This document shows, in pieces, positions 46,439 through 56,171 of a stretch of 64,000 nucleotides of DNA. The stretch covers positions 2,492,001 to 2,556,000 of the forward strand of contig QXCW01000002.1 in assembly GCA_003550275.1 (NCBI GenBank). Direction: 5' to 3'. The stretch is from Flavobacteriaceae bacterium MAR_2010_72 (lineage in GTDB: Bacteria > Bacteroidota > Bacteroidia > Flavobacteriales > Flavobacteriaceae). The notes beneath the pieces are model-generated. The model made no database searches, was not told where the DNA came from, and worked only from the letters and a program-made list of their open reading frames with translations. Position 1 is the first letter of the stretch. Every line of letters starts with the position of its first letter. The translations under genes and the position numbers were made by a program.

Positions 46439-47278
46439 TTAATCTTTAGGTTGGATGAATGTAGGCTTTTCATACTTTTGAAAAGGTTGCACAAGAAGAT
46501 CTTTTACATTCCCATTTTTTACTTCATCAGGAAATACATCTACACCATACACCAACTTATCCCTATCCAAAACCATAAAAGTTCCTAAAAGTCGATCCCA
46601 AACCGAAAAAATGTTGCCATAATTAGAATCGGTATAAGGCAAAACATAGTGATGGTGCACTTTATGCATATCTGGAGACACTATAAAATAACTCAATAAA
46701 GTATCTACTTTTCTTGGCAATTTAATATTAGCATGTGAAAATTGGGTGGCAACTAACGAAAGTGACTGGTACAAAAACACGAGCGCTATTGGTGTCCCAA
46801 CAATAAAAACGCCAAACAAGGTAAACACAAACCTAATTACACTCTCTAAAGGATGGTGTCTGTTTGCAGTGGTGGTATCGACATGATGATCTGTATGATG
46901 CACCAAATGGATCATCCACAAAGGTTTGACATTATGTTCAACGTAATGGGGCAAATAGGCTCCAAAAAAATCAAGGAAAAAGACACCCAAAAATGCATAC
47001 AACCACAATGGCATTTCTGGCAGCCAATTTATAAATCCAAAGTCATTAGCACTTACCCAATCGGCAGTATTTAGCAATAAAAAAGCTAAACCAAAATTAA
47101 TTGCAATGGTTGTAAATGTAAAAAAGATATTAGGCCAAGCGTGGCGCCATTTTTTATAGCTAAACTTAAAGAGTGGTACCGCACCTTCCAATAACCAAAA
47201 TAAGGTCAAGCCTCCAACAAGAATTAAACTTCTGTGAGCTGACGGAATGGTTTCAAAATAATTGATAATGGTTTCCAC
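46439..47278 (-). CDS. Sterol desaturase/fatty acid hydroxylase family protein
   Basis: Integral-membrane di-iron enzyme (279 residues, start GTG at 47278). The His clusters are all visible: HYVEH, then HLVHHTDHHVDTTTANRHH, and HKVHHHY. About four transmembrane helices surround them (SLILVGGLTLFWLLEGAVPL and AWPNIFFTFTTIAINFGLAFL near the N terminus). Substrate is unknown; bacterial members hydroxylate or desaturate fatty acids, ether lipids or carotenoids. It sits between an exported unknown protein and a GDPD in a tight run, consistent with lipid modification. Confidence 0.9.
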   Translation of the reverse strand: METIINYFETIPSAHRSLILVGGLTLFWLLEGAVPLFKFSYKKWRHAWPNIFFTFTTIAINFGLAFLLLNTADWVSANDFGFINWLPEMPLWLYAFLGVFFLDFFGAYLPHYVEHNVKPLWMIHLVHHTDHHVDTTTANRHHPLESVIRFVFTLFGVFIVGTPIALVFLYQSLSLVATQFSHANIKLPRKVDTLLSYFIVSPDMHKVHHHYVLPYTDSNYGNIFSVWDRLLGTFMVLDRDKLVYGVDVFPDEVKNGNVKDLLVQPFQKYEKPTFIQPKD

Positions 47279-47283
47279 TGGGT

Positions 47284-48177
47284 TTACAAATTATTCTTAA
47301 AAATCAGATTTGCTTTTGTCAAATTTACCAAAGAAAGTTTACTTCTCCATTCTCGAGCATTAATTTCATCCTTAAGCAAAAGGTAGGACGTAAAATATAA
47401 AAATTCTATCAGCGATTCATTTTCTTCTTCAATTTCGGAATCATCTAAACGTTTCAATTTTCTTAAAACTTTTTTCGGGTTGTTCAAAATTAAATCTTGT
47501 TTGAGTTTGAGCAAATCAACTTTTTGCTTTAAAGTTTTAAAATTGTCTGTTTCACCTTCTATCAAATAGTGCTCTGCTTCTTCTAAATAAATAGTTGACA
47601 AATCCACTATTTCATGTTTGATGGCTCTGTTAACCAAAACGGCAACATCCATGTATTTTGAAGCTAGACGAAATGCACTGTAGAAATTTTTCACTTTTCT
47701 GTAACCATTCAACTCTCCTTTGAGCACAGACGTATTTAAAGCATAATTACTTATGAACTTAGCAATATCCAAATAATCACCATAGAATAAACTCGTGTTA
47801 ATAATATTACCGTTGATATCCATTATTTTAATGGTGTCGTCATTAAATTTGTCAATGTAGTTTTGATATCGTTTATCCTTAATTTGGTTATACCATTCAG
47901 AATATTCAGACTCACTTACCTTTACAGGAACAAAATACTTCCAAATCAATTCATTTAGTTTCTCGTTTTCGAATAAATTCACAATAGCATCAACTCCTTT
48001 TTCATATTCAACGGAAACATGATAAGGATCTAATGTTGCTTCCTCCCATAGCATAAAAACTAGTTTATCCTGGACGTAAGCTAACCTTTGAGCAGCGTCT
48101 AAAGAGGTCATCCATTCTTGCGACTGACAAAAATTTACTGTTAGAACCAATAAACAAATGAGTTGAAATTTTTTCAC
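47284..48177 (-). CDS. Exported protein, possibly a degenerate thioredoxin-like fold
   Basis: A 297-residue protein with a signal peptide (MKKFQLICLLVLTVNFCQS, cleavage before QEW; start GTG at 48177). I do not recognise a defined family. The N-terminal part (SLDAAQRLAYVQDKLVFMLW, later IKIMDINGNII) follows the pattern of the DUF255/thioredoxin-like strand order, but the CxxC is missing: the segment reads EEATLDPYHV. The C-terminal half is Lys/Leu/Glu-rich and helical (LKQKVDLLKLKQDLILNNPKK). Tight spacing to YkgJ upstream (6 bases) and the desaturase downstream (5 bases) shows it belongs to that operon. Confidence 0.65.
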   Translation of the reverse strand: MKKFQLICLLVLTVNFCQSQEWMTSLDAAQRLAYVQDKLVFMLWEEATLDPYHVSVEYEKGVDAIVNLFENEKLNELIWKYFVPVKVSESEYSEWYNQIKDKRYQNYIDKFNDDTIKIMDINGNIINTSLFYGDYLDIAKFISNYALNTSVLKGELNGYRKVKNFYSAFRLASKYMDVAVLVNRAIKHEIVDLSTIYLEEAEHYLIEGETDNFKTLKQKVDLLKLKQDLILNNPKKVLRKLKRLDDSEIEEENESLIEFLYFTSYLLLKDEINAREWRSKLSLVNLTKANLIFKNNL

Positions 48178-48183
48178 TTTTAG

Positions 48184-48678
48184 TTACATCTTAATTCTTT
48201 TTTTCATCTCTTCAACAATATTAAAAGCCGCAGGACAAATGGCGACATTTTTTAAAGTCAAATTTGAAATCTGCTGAAATTTCTTTCTATCTGTATGCGG
48301 AAATTCACGACAAGCTTTTGGTCTTACTTCATAAATTGAACAGTAATTGTCCTCACCCAAAAATGTACAAGGAACACTTTGCAACACGTAATCATTGTCT
48401 TCGTCAAGCGTCAAATAGTGTTCCGTAAATTTATGCGGTTTAAGTTTAAAAAACTTTGCAATACGTTCAATATCCTTATCTGTAAATAAAGGTCCAGTAG
48501 TTTTACAACAGTTGGCACAGGTTAAACAATCGGTTTTCTTAAATTCATTCTCATGCAACTCTTGCATCAAATAATCCAGCTGCTTTGGTGGCTTCTTTTT
48601 TAATTTTGAAAAGAAGGTTTTGTTTTCCTTATTCTTATCTTTGGCAAGCTTTGGAAGATTATTTATGATATCTCGCAT
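48184..48678 (-). CDS. YkgJ family cysteine cluster protein
   Basis: A 164-residue cytoplasmic protein of the CxxCxxCC family. The cluster is CLTCANCCKTTGP, followed by CTFLGEDNYCSIYEVRPKAC, with EFPHTDR; together eight cysteines that probably hold zinc or an iron-sulfur cluster. A basic N-terminal helix (LAKDKNKENKTFFSKLKKKPPKQL) precedes it. Function not known. First gene of a four-gene run; it diverges from the methyltransferase gene. Confidence 0.86.
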   Translation of the reverse strand: MRDIINNLPKLAKDKNKENKTFFSKLKKKPPKQLDYLMQELHENEFKKTDCLTCANCCKTTGPLFTDKDIERIAKFFKLKPHKFTEHYLTLDEDNDYVLQSVPCTFLGEDNYCSIYEVRPKACREFPHTDRKKFQQISNLTLKNVAICPAAFNIVEEMKKRIKM

Positions 48679-48737
48679 AGTATAAAAATACCATTTTTAA
48701 TGAGATGCCAAACCTTATTGGGCAAGACAAAATTTTC

Positions 48738-49433
48738 ATGAAAGATTTATTTGGAAAGGCCTTACTGGATTACCATAACGGAAACTATACTGAAGACATT
48801 GTAACCTCTACTAATATTTCAGATGAAGATGATCTGCCCCTTCCCTATTTGTTCAGAAGTTTTAATGAAATGCCAAAGCTGGAGCAACAGGCTTTAAAAT
48901 TAGCAAAAGATACAGTTCTGGATGTAGGTTGCGGTTCAGGAAGTCATAGTTTATGGCTAGAGAACAATGGTGTTGAAGTTAAGGCCATTGATAGGTCTCA
49001 AGGTGCTATTGAGGTTGCGAAACAACGCGGCGTAACACATGCTGAAGTCCAAACGCTTTTGAATGAAACGGCTACTTTTGACACCATCCTCCTTTTAATG
49101 AACGGGACTGGTATTTTTCAAGAATTATCACAAGTTACAACTTACTTGACCCATTTAAAATCACTTTTGAAACCCAATGGTCAAATCTTAATTGACTCTT
49201 CTGATATTGCCTATATGTATGAAGATGATGACGGCGGATTTTGGATGGATACGAACGCTAATTATTATGGTGAACTCGATTATTTTTTGAGCTACAAAGG
49301 TGAAAACGAAGTCCCAATGAAATGGCTTTACCTCGACTTTAACACATTACATACCGCTTGTAAAACCGTTGGCCTAAACTGCGAATTGGTTCTCGAAGGA
49401 GAGCACTTCGATTATTTAGCAAGACTTACATAA
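48738..49433 (+). CDS. Class I SAM-dependent methyltransferase
   Basis: A 231-residue methyltransferase from the ATG at 48738 (MKDLFGKALLDYHNGNYTED). The frame also contains an earlier ATG at 48705, whose extra residues are unlike the family. Motif I is VLDVGCGSGSHSLWL, motif II the acidic DRS after KAID, and the methyl-group region is FDTILLLMNGTGIFQELS, with no typical DNA/RNA methylase signature. The substrate is unknown. Its stop TAA is immediately followed by the stop TAG of the amidohydrolase on the opposite strand, so the two genes meet without spacer. Confidence 0.85.
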   Translation: MKDLFGKALLDYHNGNYTEDIVTSTNISDEDDLPLPYLFRSFNEMPKLEQQALKLAKDTVLDVGCGSGSHSLWLENNGVEVKAIDRSQGAIEVAKQRGVTHAEVQTLLNETATFDTILLLMNGTGIFQELSQVTTYLTHLKSLLKPNGQILIDSSDIAYMYEDDDGGFWMDTNANYYGELDYFLSYKGENEVPMKWLYLDFNTLHTACKTVGLNCELVLEGEHFDYLARLT

Positions 49434-51053
49434 CTATTGCATCGCCTTACCCCCCACAAAGGTTTGTTCAACTTTAATTGTTGGTATGTCCTTGACATCA
49501 ACGGCCATAATATCCTTATCCAAAATAATAAAATCGGCAAATTTACCCGCTTCAATACTACCTTTTTCGTGCTCTTCAAAATTAGAATAGGCCGCCCAAA
49601 TAGTCATTCCTTTCAAGGTTTCTTCTCTTGTGAGAGAGTTTTCCATTTGATAACCACCCTCGGGATACTGTTCTAAATCTTGTCTCGCAACAGCTGCATA
49701 AAACGTTAAAAACGGACTGACTTGTTCTACAGGAAAATCGGTTCCAAGGGCAACTTTACCATAAGCATTGAGTAAATCCTTGAATGCATAAGCGCCTTTT
49801 ACACGGTCAGAACCTAGTCTATCTTCAGCCCAATACATATCTGAAGTAGCATGCGTAGGTTGTACCGATGGTACGATATCATTAAATAAATCAAAATCTT
49901 CTGTTGAAATGACTTGAGCATGTTCAACTCGCCATCGTCTGTTTTCTTTTCCTTGCAATACGTCTTTATAGGTTTGAAGCACCACATGGTTAGCCGAATC
50001 GCCAATAGCGTGGGTATTCATTTGAAATTCAGAATTTGAAATACGTTTCGCAGCATCTTTAAACGTGTCAAGATCGGTCACCACTAGTCCAAAATGATTT
50101 GGTTTATCACTATACGGTGCTCTTAACAGTGCGCCTCTCGAACCTAAAGCTCCATCGGCATAATATTTAAACGATCTTACGTTTAGTTTATCAGTTTTTG
50201 TAACACCTTTATTTAAGAAGTAATCAAGGTTTTTACTTGAAGCAGAAACCATAGCATAAACTCTCATGTTCAATTCACCGATTTGCTGTAAACTATCAAT
50301 GACTTCAATAGCTTCAATCCCTAATCCGGCATCATCTACGGTGGTCAAACCAATATCAAAACAAATATCTTGCGCTGCCAATAATGCCTTAACCAAATCA
50401 GCTCTTGAGGATTTAGGCCAATAGTCCATGACTAGATTTTCGGCATTGTCAATTAATACACCTGTTGGTTTTCCGTTGTTTAGGAGTACTTCGCCACCAT
50501 CAACTTTGCTCGCTGCCGTAACATTGCCCAATTTTAAAGCTGCTTCATTACAAAGAATAGCGTGACCATCTATTCTGGTCAGTGCAATTGGCGTGTTTGG
50601 AAACAACTTGCTCAATAACACATTGTCTGGAAATTCCTTCTCTTCCCAGTCGTTTTGATCCCAGCCTCTTCCAACGATAAAATCAAGCTTGTTTTTATTT
50701 TGAAAATCGACTACGCGATTAACCACTTCATCAAAACTTTTGGTGCCAACCAAATCAACAGCTTGCTGATTGAAGCCTAATCCCAAAAAATGACAATGGG
50801 CATCAATAAATCCTGGAACAATGGTTTGTCCTTTAGCATCAACAATGGTATCGGCAATGAAAGTGTTTTGGATGTTTTCATTTGTTCCAACTTGTACAAA
50901 CTTCCCATCCTTAATGGCAAAAGCTTCTGCCTTGTCAAAATTAGTATTTACGGTATAAACATTCGCATTAATAATTATGGAGTCTACTGTTTGCTTATCA
51001 TCTGTACATGAAATTAGGAATAAGATCATTACGATAGAAAGAAGGTTTTTCAT
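49434..51053 (-). CDS. Amidohydrolase family protein (YtcJ-like), predicted lipoprotein
   Basis: A 539-residue metal-dependent hydrolase of amidohydrolase family 3. Signal ends FLISC, placing Cys16 as lipid anchor. The N-terminal beta sandwich carries IIINANVYTVNTN; the metal site includes DAHCHFLGLG, GRGWDQNDW, DGHAI (H), HAIGDSA, and the late ALGTDFPVEQVSPF. The C-terminal EKGSIEAGKFADFIILDKD is the usual urease-like signature. Substrates of YtcJ-like enzymes are mostly unknown amides or esters. A terminator of the neighbouring transcript lies upstream (51113-51140). The gene is oriented convergent with the methyltransferase. Confidence 0.9.
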   Translation of the reverse strand: MKNLLSIVMILFLISCTDDKQTVDSIIINANVYTVNTNFDKAEAFAIKDGKFVQVGTNENIQNTFIADTIVDAKGQTIVPGFIDAHCHFLGLGFNQQAVDLVGTKSFDEVVNRVVDFQNKNKLDFIVGRGWDQNDWEEKEFPDNVLLSKLFPNTPIALTRIDGHAILCNEAALKLGNVTAASKVDGGEVLLNNGKPTGVLIDNAENLVMDYWPKSSRADLVKALLAAQDICFDIGLTTVDDAGLGIEAIEVIDSLQQIGELNMRVYAMVSASSKNLDYFLNKGVTKTDKLNVRSFKYYADGALGSRGALLRAPYSDKPNHFGLVVTDLDTFKDAAKRISNSEFQMNTHAIGDSANHVVLQTYKDVLQGKENRRWRVEHAQVISTEDFDLFNDIVPSVQPTHATSDMYWAEDRLGSDRVKGAYAFKDLLNAYGKVALGTDFPVEQVSPFLTFYAAVARQDLEQYPEGGYQMENSLTREETLKGMTIWAAYSNFEEHEKGSIEAGKFADFIILDKDIMAVDVKDIPTIKVEQTFVGGKAMQ

Positions 51054-51112
51054 ATTTGAAGTTCGTTAGTGTTAAATAGTTCAAAATACTGAATATGTTA
51101 CCGTAAAAATAC

Positions 51113-51140
51113 AAAAAGCGCTCATTAATTGAACGCTTTT
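51113..51140 (-). terminator. Intrinsic terminator of the TPR-barrel operon
   Basis: Arms 51114-51124 and 51130-51140 pair over 11 bp on the minus strand (one G-U) around a 5-base loop and are followed by TTTTTG and more T. It lies 43 bases past the barrel-gene stop and upstream of the amidohydrolase. Confidence 0.75.
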
Positions 51141-51183
51141 ATGACCATACATTTTTTAATATAGGTTCAGGGTGAATATTATC

Positions 51184-52911
51184 TTAAAAATCGAACTGGT
51201 AAGTCGCTCCTACTAAAAACTGAATACCTTGTACGGGATAATTCTGCCACTTTTCATATAGTTTATTGACCATATTGTTGGCTTTCGCATAGACCGAAAG
51301 TCTTTCACTAATTTTATATCCTAAATGTGCATTGGCATCAAAATAACTATCTAAAGTAACGGTCATTGGCGTTGTAGGCGACAAGGTGCCTTCTTCGTAA
51401 AACTGATCTTTACGCTCTCCCACAGAATAAAGTCCAGCTCCTGCAAACCAATTTGCATCAATTTGGTAATCTAGAAACAACGAACCTTTAAAGTCTGGCA
51501 AGTTCCAAGCTTCTTCCTGCAAATCGGTAGAATATCCAAAATATTCAACTTTGATACCTAGTTTAAAATTACGGTTTACATCCACATTTAATTCCCCTGC
51601 CACCGAATAGGTTTTTAGATCGTCGTAGACTATACCGAACGAGTTTCCATACTGGTAATCTTCAGTAGCACCTCCTAAAACGCTATTGGATTTAAACAAA
51701 GCTCTATTTCTATCGGCACCATAACGACCACTAATGTTATAGCTCATGCTGTTTGATAATTTTCCTTTTAATCCTAAAGAGGCATCATATTGTCTGTCAG
51801 TAGGAAAAATAAATAAGGTTGGAGATACATAAGGATTTTCATTTGCCAATTCATAATACGAATTTTGATGCAAGCCACCTTCAATTCCTCCGTAAGCAAT
51901 TAAAATCTCGTCAACCATTCTATAGCTTGCGGTAAAATTAGGGTAGATATAAAACTTGTTCTTTCCTCCTTCAGTATCATTTAAGTACACAAAACGAACA
52001 CCAAGATTAACGGTAAGATCATCTTCCCTCAATTGGTAGCTTGGCGCAAGACCAACATTAATGTTACCATAGTTGATCTCACTATCGGTATAATAATTTC
52101 TGTCAAAATTTCCGCCAATATAATCCAACGAAATCTCTGTGCTGATCACTTCGTCCTGAATAGGGATGTCAAAACCTGTATTGAACACAAATCTGTTTTC
52201 TCCCGAATCCTGATCGTCACCAAAACGTCTGAATCTCATATCAATGCGTTTTACCAGTGCATCGTTAAAATCGATTTCACCACCAAAATGTGCCGAATAA
52301 AAGGTATGGTCAACGTCTAACATATTAGCTGTAGAGCTATCAAACAATGGCTGCGGCAATCCGTACCAATTATATTTTTGATATTCAAAACCGCCATCTA
52401 CATTCCATGATAAATCTCGCAAATTACTACCGTAATTGACATTTAATTTTGCTTTAGTAAAATCGTCATCCAATAACAAACCATCTATTCCTCCTTGCGA
52501 AGAATGATAACTAAAATAGCCTCCTACACTTTCTGCTCTACTTAATTGATGGTTTAAATATACCTCTCCTAAAATAGCGGTATATGTTCCGGCCCCAACA
52601 GACGCATAATTATCATATAATTTTACGGGTTTCTCCTTATCAACAGAAGCCGCTTTGCCTTTTGCAGGGGTAAATGTGGATGCCACTGGAATGGAAAAAA
52701 TATTATATTTCACCTGCTTTTTTGCAGCTGTTGTTGAGTCATCCAAAGTTGGTGTTTCCTTAATTTTAAACGCATCAGAAATTGTAGGCGTATAGGGTTT
52801 GACAACATTTACCACATCGGTATTAATGGTATCCTTTTCACGTTGCTGCGAAAACCCGTACAACGAACTCAATGTTAGTATACCTATTGCTATATTTTTT
52901 ATTTTAAACAT
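51184..52911 (-). CDS. Outer-membrane beta-barrel (TonB-dependent receptor-like, no plug)
   Basis: A 575-residue exported protein with signal peptide MFKIKNIAIGILTLSSLYGFS before QQREKD. The body is a barrel of many aromatic-girdled strands (SVGGYFSYHSSQGGIDG, FGYSTDLQEEAWN, GLYSVGERKDQF) and ends in the terminal Phe (YQFDF) expected of outer-membrane proteins. The C-terminal fold and the phrase KISERLSVYAKANNMVNKLYEKW are TonB-receptor-like, but no plug domain or TonB box is present; the N-terminal 90 residues are a Pro/Lys/Thr-rich region (VVKPYTPTISDAFKI). It follows a TPR protein gene by 23 bases. Probably a partner of that protein, but function is unknown. Confidence 0.87.
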   Translation of the reverse strand: MFKIKNIAIGILTLSSLYGFSQQREKDTINTDVVNVVKPYTPTISDAFKIKETPTLDDSTTAAKKQVKYNIFSIPVASTFTPAKGKAASVDKEKPVKLYDNYASVGAGTYTAILGEVYLNHQLSRAESVGGYFSYHSSQGGIDGLLLDDDFTKAKLNVNYGSNLRDLSWNVDGGFEYQKYNWYGLPQPLFDSSTANMLDVDHTFYSAHFGGEIDFNDALVKRIDMRFRRFGDDQDSGENRFVFNTGFDIPIQDEVISTEISLDYIGGNFDRNYYTDSEINYGNINVGLAPSYQLREDDLTVNLGVRFVYLNDTEGGKNKFYIYPNFTASYRMVDEILIAYGGIEGGLHQNSYYELANENPYVSPTLFIFPTDRQYDASLGLKGKLSNSMSYNISGRYGADRNRALFKSNSVLGGATEDYQYGNSFGIVYDDLKTYSVAGELNVDVNRNFKLGIKVEYFGYSTDLQEEAWNLPDFKGSLFLDYQIDANWFAGAGLYSVGERKDQFYEEGTLSPTTPMTVTLDSYFDANAHLGYKISERLSVYAKANNMVNKLYEKWQNYPVQGIQFLVGATYQFDF

Positions 52912-52934
52912 AATCGATTGTTTTGAGAGATGAA

Positions 52935-55900
52935 TTAATTGCCGTCTTCGGTTTGGATGGACGAGTTTGTTTTGGCTTCTTCACTTTTGATGCGTTTTAA
53001 CTCTTGTTGAGCTTCTGAAACAACGTCTTCGAATTCAGCAAAGTTTTTAATGACACTTTCCAAAATGTAAGTGGCTTGAAACGCATCCTTTAAGGCATAA
53101 TAGTTTTTAGCCATGACTACAAGTCCTTTAGCACTGTAATACTTATAGCTTGAGTAATCTTTGGCCAATTTTTGAACGGTTGCGTTCGAGCCTTGGAAAT
53201 TTCCTTCTTTGTGTTTAAAGTAGGCATTGTAATAGAGTGCTTCAGCCGCCAATGCACCTTGCGCAATTTTTTCAACCTCGGCATAAGCCGATTTTGCCTT
53301 TTGCTCGTTGCCCGTTTTTATAGCAGATCTTGCAATGATTATTTGAGCATCACTTTTAACCTTATTATCCATTTTTGAATTCCCCAAAACCCGTTCGGCA
53401 TAAGACACTGCTTCATTATAATTTTCCAGTTGATAATAGGCATTCATCAAATTAGACTGGGCATAAACGATGTTTTGTGGATAATCGGCCTCAACCTCCA
53501 AGCGTTTCAATAGTGGGATGGCTTTGTTCCATTTTGAAGTATTCAAATAGGTTTCAGATAATTTTACAATGGCCTGTTCGGTAAATTCTCCTGGCTGTTT
53601 TGAAACCACGTACTCGTAGTGCGGTTGCGCATTTTCAGGAAGGTTCTTTTTGGAATACAATTCGGCCAAATAAAAGTGCGATTTTAAAGCATGAATCCCG
53701 TTTGGAAAACCATTTAAATAGCCATTAAATTGTTTTATGGCATTATCTGTATTGTTATCTAAATACTGCTTTTCGGCAGCCAAATAGGTCGTATTATCAA
53801 GCTCGGCATCGGTCACATCAACATAATCCAATTGCTTTACCCATGCTGCATATTCATCGACACGACCAAGATCTATATAAATCAATCGCGCCGTTGCTAC
53901 AGCTTGAAGCGCTTCTTCCGAACTTGGATAATCATTCGCCACTTTTTTGAACTTGCTTAAAGCACGCTCATTGTCGTTGGTATTGTAATAGGAAAGTCCT
54001 TGTCGCAATAGCGATTTTGGCACGAACACACTATTACGGTATTCAGAATTTAAGCGATCATACATTGACATTGCTCTCTCAACCTGATTGACTTTTACAT
54101 ACGAATTTCCTAATTCATACATAGCATCATCTCGCAAGGATGATCTAGGATAACCATCAATAAAGGTGTTTAAATCCCTAATTTTTATATCATTCTGTCC
54201 TAAATACCCATAACTCATGGTTTTTTGAAATGACGCATAATCGGATTCGATTTCGTTTATTGAAATGGCTTTGTCATAAGCTGAAATTGCTTTGTCGTAT
54301 TCACTCGACACAAAATAACCATCACCAAGTCTCAAATAAGCATCATTTAAACGGAGCTTTTCTTTGGTGTTGGTATTTATAAAACTCTGAAAATATTTGG
54401 TTGCTTCAGGGTAATTTTTGAGTTTGAAATAATTATAGGCAATATTATAATCCAGATTTTTATATTCTTTTGTATTTGAAGCTTGAGCTTGTTGCTTAAA
54501 CTGTTTGAAACCTATTAAAGCATCATTGTAATTGGTAAGATGATAATCGGTTTCTGCCTTCCAAAAGGTTGCACGAGCAGTAAAGAGAGGATCTTTGGCT
54601 TCACTAATAGAAGAGTTAAATAGCATTTTCGCTGTATTATAATCACCTTCATTATAGACTTCAATTCCTCTATAAAAGCTTACTTTTTGGTAGGCCACCC
54701 TGTTCTCAAAACTTCGTTTGCCCTCCAATAGCTTCATGGCTTCCTTATAATTTCGAGACGTAATGTAAGAATCGATCAATAGGGTTTCAATCTCTTCCTT
54801 ATAGCTTGTTTTAGGATACTTCTCCAAATACGCAGTTAATACTTGAGGTACCGATTGATACGGATTTCCTATTTCATAACTAATCTTTGCATAGTTTAGC
54901 CATGCATCTTCCTGAATTTTAAGATCGAAATCCATTTGAGATGCATTTCTAAACGCATTAAGGGCTTCCTGTTTTTTATCGAGCTTGATATAGCTTTCAC
55001 CTAAATGGTAATAAGCATTTTGCGCTACGCTATTGTTCCCTCCAATGATTTTATTAAACTCTGAAATGGCCTTTTCAAAATCGTTCTGTTTGTAATATGC
55101 ATAGCCTAATTGGTAATAATCCGTATTGTTCCACTTACCACGTTTGCCTTTGTATTGGGTTAAATATGGAATAGCCTCGGCATACTGCTTCAAATTGAAG
55201 TAACTTTCACCAATAATTTTGGACAGTTCTGAAACCTCTTCAGGACTACTTTTTGGGAGCTGGTCTTTTGCGAGCGTAATTGCTTTTTCAAAATTCCCCA
55301 GCTTGAAGTTAAGGTCGGCTTGATAATACGATAACTTTTCTTTGTATTTTTCATTATCACTGACCTGCTCGAAATATTTGTTGGCTTTGTCATAATCGTC
55401 ACCTTCATAGGCCATAAAACCAATATAGTATTTAGCTTGAGATCCATATTCTTTTGAATTTACTACGCGATTTAAATATTTTTGCGCGCCTACTTCATTA
55501 TCTGTTGAATACAAACTGTATCCATAATTAAAGTTAAAATGGTCACGTTCTGACCTTGAAATACTATTTTCATCAACCTTTTCGTACCATTTTCGGGCAT
55601 AAGCGTATTTACCATTAGTAAAATAATAATCCCCTACATCTAAAAAAGCGGTGTTGCGTTTTGTACTTGTTGGATATTTATCCACAAATTTCTGAATTTG
55701 CTCATCGGCATTTTGCTGATTCAAACGCACGGCACAATTAGCGATATAATAAGCGCAGTCAGAATCGAGTTGTTCGTTATCTGCAGTATCCTGAATTTGA
55801 TCAAACAAAGATTGTGCGGCAAGATATTGTTTGTTATTATATAAAGTAAGTGCCTTTTGATACTCTACCAAGTCATTGGTGTATGTGGCTGTTTGCTGTG

Positions 55901-55961
55901 CTTGCATAAAGGAATTTAGCACCACGAATGCTGCCAAAAGCACAAGTTTTTTATGAATCAT
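52935..55961 (-). CDS. Large tetratricopeptide-repeat periplasmic protein
   Basis: A 1008-residue exported protein. Signal peptide MIHKKLVLLAAFVVLNSFMQAQ before QTAT. From residue about 28 to 990 it is composed of more than twenty TPR-type helix pairs (YYQLGYAYYKQNDFEKAISEF, AYYHLGESYIKLDKKQEALN, DAYLRLGDGYFVSSEYDKA), giving a long superhelix for binding proteins. No enzymatic part. Flavobacterial genomes often carry this gene next to a plug-less barrel, and the two probably form a complex in the periplasm. A -7 element TATCTTTG lies upstream (55994-55987) without a TTG at the normal distance. It diverges from ftsE. Confidence 0.88.
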   Translation of the reverse strand: MIHKKLVLLAAFVVLNSFMQAQQTATYTNDLVEYQKALTLYNNKQYLAAQSLFDQIQDTADNEQLDSDCAYYIANCAVRLNQQNADEQIQKFVDKYPTSTKRNTAFLDVGDYYFTNGKYAYARKWYEKVDENSISRSERDHFNFNYGYSLYSTDNEVGAQKYLNRVVNSKEYGSQAKYYIGFMAYEGDDYDKANKYFEQVSDNEKYKEKLSYYQADLNFKLGNFEKAITLAKDQLPKSSPEEVSELSKIIGESYFNLKQYAEAIPYLTQYKGKRGKWNNTDYYQLGYAYYKQNDFEKAISEFNKIIGGNNSVAQNAYYHLGESYIKLDKKQEALNAFRNASQMDFDLKIQEDAWLNYAKISYEIGNPYQSVPQVLTAYLEKYPKTSYKEEIETLLIDSYITSRNYKEAMKLLEGKRSFENRVAYQKVSFYRGIEVYNEGDYNTAKMLFNSSISEAKDPLFTARATFWKAETDYHLTNYNDALIGFKQFKQQAQASNTKEYKNLDYNIAYNYFKLKNYPEATKYFQSFINTNTKEKLRLNDAYLRLGDGYFVSSEYDKAISAYDKAISINEIESDYASFQKTMSYGYLGQNDIKIRDLNTFIDGYPRSSLRDDAMYELGNSYVKVNQVERAMSMYDRLNSEYRNSVFVPKSLLRQGLSYYNTNDNERALSKFKKVANDYPSSEEALQAVATARLIYIDLGRVDEYAAWVKQLDYVDVTDAELDNTTYLAAEKQYLDNNTDNAIKQFNGYLNGFPNGIHALKSHFYLAELYSKKNLPENAQPHYEYVVSKQPGEFTEQAIVKLSETYLNTSKWNKAIPLLKRLEVEADYPQNIVYAQSNLMNAYYQLENYNEAVSYAERVLGNSKMDNKVKSDAQIIIARSAIKTGNEQKAKSAYAEVEKIAQGALAAEALYYNAYFKHKEGNFQGSNATVQKLAKDYSSYKYYSAKGLVVMAKNYYALKDAFQATYILESVIKNFAEFEDVVSEAQQELKRIKSEEAKTNSSIQTEDGN

Positions 55962-56171
55962 TAAGTTCGTTTTTTAGTTGAAAATTCAAAGATAAATCAA
56001 TATAAAACGTATAACGATAGATTTAAGTTATAATTATAAACGAAGTTATTAAAAATCAATTTTTGTTTCGTCGAAAGTTATTACAGCAAACTTTTGTTAA
56101 ACTTTTAATCTTTGATTTTCAACTTTTAATTTTAAATAATACATTTACCGTTCATAAAACTGCACCCAATA

